Origin: a bacterium
GTDB lineage: Bacteria > AUK180
Assembly: GCA_021162505.1 (NCBI GenBank)
Contig: JAGGYO010000296.1
Location: 1 to 5,304 of the forward strand
Length of the DNA stretch: 5,304 bases
Direction of reading: 5' to 3'
A program made the position numbers and the translations under genes. The notes beneath the pieces were generated by a model. The model had not been told where the DNA came from and did not search any database. It saw only the letters and a list, made by a program, of their open reading frames with translations. How positions within the stretch are numbered: the stretch's first letter is position 1; each line of letters starts with the position of its first letter. Shown in pieces: positions 1-5,304 of the stretch.

Positions 1-116
1 AATTCTTTATTCTTTATTTGTATTATTGTCATTCTCGGGCTTGACCCGGGGATCCAGAATATTTATTTCCTTTAATTTATAATTTTTAGTTTAGGTCGTT
101 CACGAACGACCCCTAC
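1..116. repeat. Direct repeat, copy 1 (intergenic, hairpin-tipped)
   Basis: Bases 1-96 are identical to 245-340, and the last bases (112-116, CCTAC) match again at 356-360. The unit holds an AT-rich start, a GC-rich core at about 31-60 containing CGGGCTTGACCCG and GGATCC, a second AT-rich tract, and a terminal hairpin at 94-111. No ORF or transposase is associated. The left border may lie outside the window because the match begins at base 1. Similar CGGGCTTGACCCG-type intergenic repeats are known from many bacterial genomes, so this is probably a dispersed family. The function is unknown. Confidence 0.9.
94..111. repeat. Perfect inverted repeat / hairpin in copy 1
   Basis: GGTCGTTC-AC-GAACGACC is a perfect 8-bp inverted repeat around a 2-nt centre. 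As a hairpin it would realistically form a 7-bp stem with a 4-nt loop. It is followed by CCTAC rather than a T-tract, so it is not a standard intrinsic terminator. It sits at the same place as the hairpin at 338-355 in the second repeat copy, with different stem bases that still pair. Confidence 0.85.
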
Positions 117-244
117 AATTTATACCTTCTCTTTAACCCGCCTATGCTCTGTGTTTATTAGATTGGATTTAATTTTTCATTTTTCATTATTCGTTATTCA
201 TTATTAATTTATATTTTGTGCTCCGTGATTATTTCATTTTCTTT
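117..244. other. AT-rich spacer between the repeat copies
   Basis: No coding potential was seen here. The stretch is low in complexity, with TTCATTATT at 183-191 and again at 197-205. It also has two similar GC-containing words, TGCTCTGTG (145-153) and TGCTCCGTG (219-227). It looks like degenerate repetitive intergenic DNA. No RNA gene or promoter can be supported. Confidence 0.6.
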
Positions 245-360
245 AATTCTTTATTCTTTATTTGTATTATTGTCATTCTCGGGCTTGACCCGGGGATCCA
301 GAATATTTATTTCCTTTAATTTATAATTTTTAGTTTAGGTTGCTCTCGAGCAACCCCTAC
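245..360. repeat. Direct repeat, copy 2 (intergenic, hairpin-tipped)
   Basis: This is the second copy of the unit at 1-116, offset by 244 bp. The first 96 bases are identical to copy 1. Divergence is confined to the terminal hairpin, after which CCTAC is shared again. The copy ends 36 bp upstream of the -35 box of the lipoprotein promoter. Identity over 96 bp of AT-rich non-coding DNA implies recent duplication, gene conversion or mobility, because unconstrained sequence would otherwise have drifted. Confidence 0.9.
338..355. repeat. Perfect inverted repeat / hairpin in copy 2
   Basis: GGTTGCTC-TC-GAGCAACC is a perfect 8-bp inverted repeat with a 2-nt centre. Compared with the hairpin at 94-111, the left arm differs at its 4th (C to T) and 6th (T to C) bases. 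The right arm differs at exactly the partner positions (G to A and A to G), so pairing is kept in both copies. Outside the arms, only the 2-nt centre differs (AC versus TC). Confidence 0.85.
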
Positions 361-395
361 ATTTTCATATTGTAACAATATTTTTTCTAATTTTC

Positions 396-424
396 TTGAC
401 TTAATAATTTTATTTTGTTATAAT
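396..424 (+). promoter_or_regulatory. Sigma70-type promoter of the lipoprotein gene
   Basis: The -35 box is TTGACT (396-401), 5 of 6 to consensus, and the -10 box is TATAAT (419-424), 6 of 6. They are separated by the optimal 17 nt. Transcription would begin near 431, leaving a leader of about 15 nt that is essentially just the Shine-Dalgarno sequence AGGAGG (434-439). AT-rich DNA yields chance -10 boxes, but the joint match of both boxes, spacing and gene position is strong. If the lineage uses a Bacteroidota-type primary sigma factor with a different consensus, this reading would weaken. Confidence 0.75.
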
Positions 425-445
425 AAAAAAAATAGGAGGATACCT

Positions 446-1270
446 ATGAGAAGATTGTTATCCTATGGATTGCTCATAAGTTTAATATTTTTCGGATTAT
501 TTTTTGCCGGTTGTATGAACAATGAAAGAGATCTTACTCCCGATAACTCTGCTCCATTGATCAATTACTTTGATCTTTATCCGCAAACTGTTGTTAGATC
601 AAATACAGTTTCAATTGAAGTCAATTATACCGATCCGGACAACGATAATGTTACTTTTACAATTGTTCCCGATAGTGGAAATCCTGCGATTGGGAATTTA
701 AAAAACATTGATTCCACACATTTTAAATGGGGCGCTCCTCTAATTGGAGGCAGATATTGGTTTAAGGCAACAGGTAATGACGGCAATTTTCAGACCGAAT
801 CGATTTTTTCAATAATTGTTCTTTCTCGATCTCCCGAAATCGAATTGATCAATTCAGGTCCTTTCTCAGGTGATTCCTGGAAATATTTTATTGGCGCCGA
901 AGGTGGCGATTTTTCCGTTGACTTTGATTTTTCAGTTTTAGATCTTGATGCCCCGCCAACCTCTACTATTATTGCTTCCGTTTCTTGGTCTGATTCAGCC
1001 GCCGATGCCTACGGCGATGGTGAGATATATTTCGTTGATAATTTAAATACCACTGCTATTACCGTAAATCCCACTGATACAAGTGAGGCAACAATAACTT
1101 TACCTGATACATATTCCGTTCAAATAAGAGCTCAATATTTAATACCGTATAGCATATGGCATGATTCCTGGCCAAATACATATAACGGATACTTTAATCT
1201 TTTATTCCAATTTACTGATGAGAGTGGTAATAGCAATACATTTTCGCATTTAATTAGATTATATAAATAA
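446..1270 (+). CDS. Predicted lipoprotein with Ig-like domains, function unknown
   Basis: The product is 274 residues and I do not recognise a specific family. The start is set by AGGAGG at 434-439, six bases before ATG. Residues 1-22 form a lipoprotein signal peptide: Arg-Arg at 2-3, a hydrophobic core (4-21), then lipobox F-A-G-C with Cys23 as the expected lipidation site. The mature protein should therefore be anchored in the envelope. Residues about 35-128 read as a bacterial Ig/cadherin-like beta domain, with the acidic turn DPDNDN at 63-68 (a possible calcium-binding loop) and NDGNF at 111-115. Residues about 129-274 are likely a second beta-sandwich, ending with DESGN at 258-262. No enzymatic motif is visible. 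It has its own promoter and is separated by 257 bp from the protease gene, so co-transcription is not indicated. A binding or structural surface role is inference only. Confidence 0.85.
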   Translation: MRRLLSYGLLISLIFFGLFFAGCMNNERDLTPDNSAPLINYFDLYPQTVVRSNTVSIEVNYTDPDNDNVTFTIVPDSGNPAIGNLKNIDSTHFKWGAPLIGGRYWFKATGNDGNFQTESIFSIIVLSRSPEIELINSGPFSGDSWKYFIGAEGGDFSVDFDFSVLDLDAPPTSTIIASVSWSDSAADAYGDGEIYFVDNLNTTAITVNPTDTSEATITLPDTYSVQIRAQYLIPYSIWHDSWPNTYNGYFNLLFQFTDESGNSNTFSHLIRLYK

Positions 1271-1450
1271 AGAGCTAAGTTATATAATTTATCTTTTCCA
1301 TTATTAATTTTTTAATACATCACTCGGGGTATTTCATTGCTGTCACATTTTTTATTATCTGGTAAATTTTGTTTTACATTATTCGTTAAAGTATTTTTTT
1401 ATTATTACAAATTAATGGAATATTATAAAAAAATGGAAAAAATCGTGAGT
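1271..1450. other. AT-rich intergenic stretch without a clear terminator
   Basis: No ORF or RNA gene was seen. The only hairpin soon after the lipoprotein stop codon is an all-AT 6-bp stem at about 1302-1317 (TATTAA / TTAATA around TTTT). That is too weak to call an intrinsic terminator. TGGAA occurs at 1416-1420 and 1434-1438, upstream of the sigma54 promoter. How the lipoprotein transcript ends is not evident. Confidence 0.5.
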
Positions 1451-1468
1451 ATTTTATTCCAATAAAAT
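1451..1468. repeat. 18-bp AT palindrome upstream of the sigma54 promoter
   Basis: ATTTTATT-CC-AATAAAAT is a perfect 8-bp inverted repeat with a 2-bp centre. It ends 13 bp before the -24 element at 1482. Its symmetry suits a dimeric DNA-binding protein such as a repressor or IHF/HU-influenced site. It lies closer to the promoter than typical sigma54 activator sites, which are usually 80-150 bp upstream. Short AT palindromes arise easily in AT-rich DNA, so a regulatory role is only possible. Confidence 0.4.
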
Positions 1469-1481
1469 AGGACTTGCCACC

Positions 1482-1496
1482 TGGCATAAAATTTGC
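1482..1496 (+). promoter_or_regulatory. Sigma54 (RpoN) -24/-12 promoter of the protease gene
   Basis: TGGCAT-AAAAT-TTGC matches the RpoN consensus TGGCAC-N5-TTGC at every position except the last base of the first block. The invariant GG (1483-1484) and GC (1495-1496) are correctly spaced. The flanking C at 1481 and AAA at 1497-1499 also fit the extended consensus. With C1496 at -12, transcription starts near 1508, which places GGAGG (1518-1522) and ATG (1528) in a leader of about 20 nt. Sigma54 promoters need an ATP-dependent enhancer-binding activator. No activator gene is in the window. Confidence 0.8.
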
Positions 1497-1527
1497 AAAG
1501 GATATGGTAAATATAACGGAGGTCGTT

Positions 1528-4500
1528 ATGAGTATGAAAAAGACATTTATGCTTTTGTTCTCTCTTTTAATGCTAACTGTAAGTATGTTTGCAGGTGGTG
1601 AGGGAAAACTTATCCCTAAAGCAAAAATTTTAAAAACCCGTGCTGACCTGGTTCAAATGTTCCCGAACAAGGAATACAGAGAATCACATGATGGCGGATA
1701 CACTTTCTTTAAACCCCGCGCTCGCGTTGGTGAAAAGATTGAGTTATGCAGTGGCGTAGTTGCAAAAGTAATTACCGCCCCGAATAATGGTAAAGTAGGT
1801 CTTGTCTGGTCTGATAGGATTTTTGTAAAATTTAAAGATCAAAGTACCAGGACCCACGGTTCGGCAAATACTTTCTTAAAGGGTATGGGCTCTGAAATAA
1901 TGTCCAGTTTGGAAAAGACCGATAAGATCGCTTTTGTAGCAAAGGTTCCTCAGGGACAGAATTTAGAAGCGTTCATAAAAGCTTTGAATAATAGACCGGA
2001 GATCGAATATGCAGAAATGAGACCGATCTATTATACATATTATACGCCTACTGATCCGGGTTATCCCAATCAATGGCATTGGACACTTTTAAAAATGGAA
2101 GATGCGTGGAACATTACGCGCGGCTCTTCATCTGTCATACTTGAAGTTAATGATTCCGGTGTTTCATTATATACGAATTCGGATGCGGTTAATACATCTA
2201 ATATCAATGGTACATATGTAAAAAGTAGAGAACTTCAAAATGTTAATATTTATAATGACGGCGGTTTTACCATTGATCCTTATAATAGTGACAGTGATGC
2301 CGAAGATGATTTTGGCCACGGTACCTTCATTGCCAATCTAATCTTTGGTGATATGAATGACGGCCAAGACGGTGCCGGAATGGCGCCTAATTGTACGGTC
2401 ATGCCTTTTAAATCCGGTGGTTGTAGTGGTACAATTGCTTATGGTACCAATGGTATTAACTACGGGTCTGGTACAGCCAAGGCAATAAACTGCTCTTATG
2501 GAGGTCCTTCCTATAGTTCCACCGACAATACGGCTTGTAATAATGCTTGGGATAATGGTAGTATTGTTGTTGTTGCCTCCGGTAATGATGGAGCGAATAG
2601 TATGGGCTACCCCGCGGGATATATAAATTCCGTTGCAGTGGGTGCCACTACAAGCTCAGGTGCCTGGTGGTCAAGTTCAAACTGGGATGAGGGCTCCACG
2701 GCAGGTTATCAGCACGAAGCGAACGAGATCTTTTGTGTTACTCCCAGTGCCAATATGTACGGTACCGGAATGGAGTTCTCACACTACAATGGTTCCGGAT
2801 ATGATTGTGGAACTGCCGATCCATCAAACCAAAATTGGAGTTCAGGAAATTACGGGACCTCATATTCATGCCCTCAGCTTGTGGGTATGATCGGCTTAAT
2901 GGCATCAGCAGGTACGGTTGATCCTCAAACCATTTTAAATATTATTGCAAATACCGCAGATCATACATCAAACGGGAATAGTCCTTCGACGGCTACCTCT
3001 TCAATTTCAGGTGCGAATACCTATGATTGGAAGTACGGTCACGGCTTACCTGATGTGGGTGCAGCATTAGCACAATGTGTGCCTTCACCTTATATAGTGT
3101 ATGACTCAAAGTCAATTGATGATTCAACGGGTGGTGATAATGACAGTATTGCAGAAGCAGGTGAAACAATAGATCTTTTTGTAACACTGAAAAACACAGG
3201 AACAGATGTTTTATCAAGCGTGAGTACTACTCTTTCTTCAGATGATTATTGGGTATCCATAGCAAACGCTACTATTGGATATTCCAATATAGCAATTGCC
3301 GGTACTCAAACAAACGCTACGGGATTTTCCGTTGAAATTAATAGTCATACTCCCGATGTTCATGATGTGGAATTTTCCATGGTCATTACAGGTACATTCA
3401 ATGGTGGCGCGAACAATTATGAAATTACAAGAACATTTCGCATGACCGTAGGTTTTTTCCCTGTATTGATCATTGATGTTGACGGTGGAGCACAGACCGG
3501 AGATTGGGCATACGAGTCACAAGCTTCTATTGAAGACGCTCTTGCTAAAAATAACTGGTCATTTAAAACACTGAAAGCTTTGCCCGCTGATGTTGATAGT
3601 AGATTTGATATGATCTTTGTTGCAGATGGTGGTGTTTTCATTGCAACATCTGTTGGGTCAGAAGACCTCACTTCAGCCGAAGTTGATAGTTTAACCTCCT
3701 ATGTAACCGATGGCGGTAATGTTTATGTCGAATCTTCCGGTGCTGAAGATTATAACTGGGAGCCAACCTCAATGTGGGCTAAATTTGGCATATCATACGG
3801 TAGCGAAGGTACGACATGGGATGATGCTACTTCAAATATTTATAATGTTACAGGCCAAGGCGGAACATCAGGGTCGGGCTTGGGATCAAGTATATTATAT
3901 GATAACAATGAAAATATGGGAGGATATTACGGCGTATTTTGTAATGCCTATAATAAACCCCTGACCCCACAATCAAGCGGTACTGCTATTGCAGTTAAGT
4001 CAAATGGCGGACAAGGAAATAATCTTAATAGGGTAATTGACCGTAATATTGCAAGTGAAGGAAAAACGATATATTCTGATATCCTTTTAGGAGCTATTGA
4101 TTCTGCTAATCAGCCAAGTAATGAAAGATACAATTATATGAATTCAATTTGCAATTTCTTTATGGGAACAGGTTCCGTTACGGATGTAACAGCTCCGGCA
4201 AAAACCATACTATCTGCTTCTTTGGATAGTTATAATGAAGGCGTTGTAAATCTTTCATGGACCACACCCGGTGATGACGGATGGAGTGGAAGAAACTGGT
4301 ATGCTGCAGGTGGTTATGCATATTATGATCTTGAATATAAAGCTTCCAGCTCAGGTACATGGCTTAATGCTGCCGGCGAACCTACTCCCTGTCAAACCCC
4401 TGAAACAAGTTCAAGTTTTCAGTTGACAGGTTTGACCGCCGGTCAAAGTTATGACTTTAGATTGAGAACACAAGATGAAGCAGGAAATTATTCCGATTAT

Positions 4501-5304
4501 AGTGATGTGATCTCAATAGATGTTCTCGCCGCACCGGCAAGCTGGGGTGCAGCTACTTCTTATCCCGGAAAGGCAATTTTGGTCTGGATTGAAGGCTCCG
4601 CCGATTCCTTCGGGGAAAGTGCAGAAACTGCCACAGCATTTGAAGGAAGAATAAGTAATTTTGGTTATTCTTATAGTGAAGTTACTACTGCTGGCGATAT
4701 AGGTAACCTTTCAAGTTATGATATGGTTATTTATTGCGGTGGTATCTGTAATTATGGCGGTAATCAGGAGAGTTATTTCGCTTCAATGGATCTCAATAGA
4801 CAACAAAATTTTATGGACACCGGTGGTTTCCTTTATACGGAACTCCAATGGGCGGACTCGCTTTTTTCAAATACCGCTTATTGTACAACATATTTAGGTG
4901 CCTCCAATGGTGATTATTATGATAATTACGGCTTAGGCGGGGGTAATTCCTTGTGGACCTATCCAATGACAGGTCAAAGCGGTACTTATGCTGTCAGTGA
5001 TTCATTGAGCAATGCTTATGATTCCAATTGGGAAATTGCAGCAAGTATGCTTCAATCCGGGTCCGGAGTTATGGCTTATCGAAGTGCCAATGGTTATTAT
5101 GTAAGTTCTGATATGCCACACGGCGTTTTCAGTACTATTCTGGCTAATAATATTAGCAATACCACTGAGCAGGCAGATTATATTGATAGGATCTTAGGAA
5201 AATTTGGTTGTACGAATTTTAGCGATACATATCCTCCTGCACCAATGACATTAAACGCAAGTCCAGGGGCATTGTCTGGGAGTGCAAGATTAACATGGAA
5301 TGCC
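1528..5304 (+). CDS. Secreted multidomain subtilisin-like (S8) serine protease, 3'-truncated by the window edge
   Basis: This frame is open for 1259 codons with no stop before the window ends. GGAGG at 1518-1522 sits five bases before this ATG, preferring it over the ATG at 1534. Residues 1-22 are a signal peptide (KK at 4-5, hydrophobic core, cleavage probably after Ala22). Residues about 97-170 resemble an S8 propeptide. The catalytic domain (about 185-518) has Asp209 in NDSG, His264 in FGHGT, oxyanion Asn353 in ASGND and Ser445 in YGTSYSCP, so it should be an active endopeptidase. Then follow a CARDB-like beta domain (about 522-640), Rossmann/glutaminase-like domain A (about 645-880), FN3 (about 888-1000), Rossmann-like domain B (about 1013-1228) and the start of another FN3 (from about 1236). 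The missing C-terminus should show the anchoring or secretion signal. The sigma54 promoter suggests conditional expression. The natural substrate is unknown. Confidence 0.93.
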   Translation, partial: MSMKKTFMLLFSLLMLTVSMFAGGEGKLIPKAKILKTRADLVQMFPNKEYRESHDGGYTFFKPRARVGEKIELCSGVVAKVITAPNNGKVGLVWSDRIFVKFKDQSTRTHGSANTFLKGMGSEIMSSLEKTDKIAFVAKVPQGQNLEAFIKALNNRPEIEYAEMRPIYYTYYTPTDPGYPNQWHWTLLKMEDAWNITRGSSSVILEVNDSGVSLYTNSDAVNTSNINGTYVKSRELQNVNIYNDGGFTIDPYNSDSDAEDDFGHGTFIANLIFGDMNDGQDGAGMAPNCTVMPFKSGGCSGTIAYGTNGINYGSGTAKAINCSYGGPSYSSTDNTACNNAWDNGSIVVVASGNDGANSMGYPAGYINSVAVGATTSSGAWWSSSNWDEGSTAGYQHEANEIFCVTPSANMYGTGMEFSHYNGSGYDCGTADPSNQNWSSGNYGTSYSCPQLVGMIGLMASAGTVDPQTILNIIANTADHTSNGNSPSTATSSISGANTYDWKYGHGLPDVGAALAQCVPSPYIVYDSKSIDDSTGGDNDSIAEAGETIDLFVTLKNTGTDVLSSVSTTLSSDDYWVSIANATIGYSNIAIAGTQTNATGFSVEINSHTPDVHDVEFSMVITGTFNGGANNYEITRTFRMTVGFFPVLIIDVDGGAQTGDWAYESQASIEDALAKNNWSFKTLKALPADVDSRFDMIFVADGGVFIATSVGSEDLTSAEVDSLTSYVTDGGNVYVESSGAEDYNWEPTSMWAKFGISYGSEGTTWDDATSNIYNVTGQGGTSGSGLGSSILYDNNENMGGYYGVFCNAYNKPLTPQSSGTAIAVKSNGGQGNNLNRVIDRNIASEGKTIYSDILLGAIDSANQPSNERYNYMNSICNFFMGTGSVTDVTAPAKTILSASLDSYNEGVVNLSWTTPGDDGWSGRNWYAAGGYAYYDLEYKASSSGTWLNAAGEPTPCQTPETSSSFQLTGLTAGQSYDFRLRTQDEAGNYSDYSDVISIDVLAAPASWGAATSYPGKAILVWIEGSADSFGESAETATAFEGRISNFGYSYSEVTTAGDIGNLSSYDMVIYCGGICNYGGNQESYFASMDLNRQQNFMDTGGFLYTELQWADSLFSNTAYCTTYLGASNGDYYDNYGLGGGNSLWTYPMTGQSGTYAVSDSLSNAYDSNWEIAASMLQSGSGVMAYRSANGYYVSSDMPHGVFSTILANNISNTTEQADYIDRILGKFGCTNFSDTYPPAPMTLNASPGALSGSARLTWNA
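3460..4167 (+). repeat. Rossmann/glutaminase-like domain A of the protease (intragenic duplicate)
   Basis: Residues about 645-880 open with a hydrophobic strand and acidic/glycine turn (PVLIIDVDGG). They continue with FDMIFVADGG (693-702) and a segment reading TDGGNVYVES, and end in a helix YMNSICNFF. This order matches domain B: AILVWIEG, YDMVIYCGG, DTGGFLYTE, YIDRILGKF. The fold resembles class I glutaminase/ThuA-like flavodoxin-type domains found in tails of large secreted proteases. The G-x-C-x-G nucleophile elbow of active glutaminases is absent, so a non-catalytic structural or binding role is inferred. Confidence 0.55.
4564..5211 (+). repeat. Rossmann/glutaminase-like domain B of the protease (intragenic duplicate)
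   Basis: Residues about 1013-1228 are the second member of the pair, separated from domain A by one FN3 domain. They share the same order of strands and glycine turns. The domain is somewhat shorter than A and strongly diverged, so the duplication is old and visible only at protein level. Cys1070 in YCGGIC lies near the strand-turn position of FVADGG in domain A. It is not in a G-x-C-x-G context and has no Cys counterpart in A, so catalysis is not supported. Confidence 0.55.

Noticed and set aside
94..111. Intrinsic terminator at the repeat hairpin
   Set aside because: The stem is strong but is followed by CCTAC rather than a T-run on either strand. The gene it would terminate is not visible.
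1..360. Two direct repeats as a minimal CRISPR array
   Set aside because: The repeated unit is about 96-116 bp with a 128-bp spacer and only two copies, which is unlike CRISPR repeat and spacer sizes.
1..360. Insertion sequence or composite transposon bounded by the repeats
   Set aside because: No transposase or any ORF lies between or inside the copies, and no target-site duplication could be identified. A non-autonomous element remains possible.
1302..1317. Intrinsic terminator of the lipoprotein gene
   Set aside because: The stem is six A-T pairs only and has no following U-tract, so it is too unstable to support a call.
1373..1405. Sigma70 promoter for the protease (TTTACA ... TATTAT)
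   Set aside because: The two boxes are about 21 nt apart, outside the workable spacing, and both are imperfect. The sigma54 site is much better placed.
2633..2890. 85-codon plus-strand ORF inside the protease gene
   Set aside because: It overlaps the S8 catalytic domain in another frame, where the main frame carries recognisable motifs including Ser445. Its product has no recognisable features and it has no Shine-Dalgarno sequence of note.
2993..3217. 74-codon minus-strand ORF
   Set aside because: It is antisense to the well-supported protease frame. Its odd composition (rich in His and Leu) is typical of a shadow of Ser/Asp/Gly-rich coding sequence.
3417..3671. 84-codon minus-strand ORF
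   Set aside because: It lies entirely opposite Rossmann-like domain A of the protease, with no family resemblance.
3710..3964. 84-codon plus-strand ORF
   Set aside because: It is out of frame within the protease gene, whose reading frame is continuous and domain-like here.
4178..4360. 60-codon minus-strand ORF
   Set aside because: It is antisense to the FN3 domain of the protease and has no supporting signal.
4735..4752. Catalytic Cys of a class I glutaminase in YCGGIC
   Set aside because: There is no G-x-C-x-G nucleophile elbow around it, and domain A lacks the Cys at the matching place.

Overview
The window is AT-rich bacterial DNA from an organism I cannot name with certainty. The style resembles deep lineages of the FCB group (Bacteroidota/Cloacimonadota-like): an Ig-like lipoprotein, a large secreted multidomain subtilase with FN3 modules, and AT-rich spacers carrying short GC-rich hairpin repeats. 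That placement is inference from architecture and base composition, not from a marker gene.

Layout. Positions 1-395 hold no gene. This stretch contains two direct repeats, 96 bp of which are identical, and each copy ends in a GC-rich hairpin whose two arms differ between copies by matched, pairing-preserving changes. A near-consensus sigma70-type promoter (396-424) then drives a 274-residue lipoprotein (446-1270) built of probable Ig-like domains. The 257-bp spacer that follows (1271-1527) has no convincing terminator. Its last 80 bp contain an 18-bp palindrome and an excellent sigma54 (-24/-12) promoter at 1482-1496, placed to give a leader of about 20 nt.

The rest of the window (1528-5304) is the first 1259 codons of one uninterrupted gene that runs off the right edge. 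It encodes a secreted subtilisin-family (S8) protease with signal peptide, propeptide, and a complete Asp/His/Ser triad plus oxyanion Asn. After the catalytic domain come a CARDB-like beta domain, a Rossmann/glutaminase-like domain, FN3, a second Rossmann-like domain, and the start of another FN3.

Both genes make envelope or extracellular proteins, but they appear to be separate transcription units under different sigma factors: a housekeeping promoter for the lipoprotein and an activator-dependent one for the protease. The most notable points are the predicted sigma54 control of a giant exoprotease, the compensatory hairpins in the upstream repeats, and the duplicated, apparently non-catalytic Rossmann-like/FN3 module in the protease tail.
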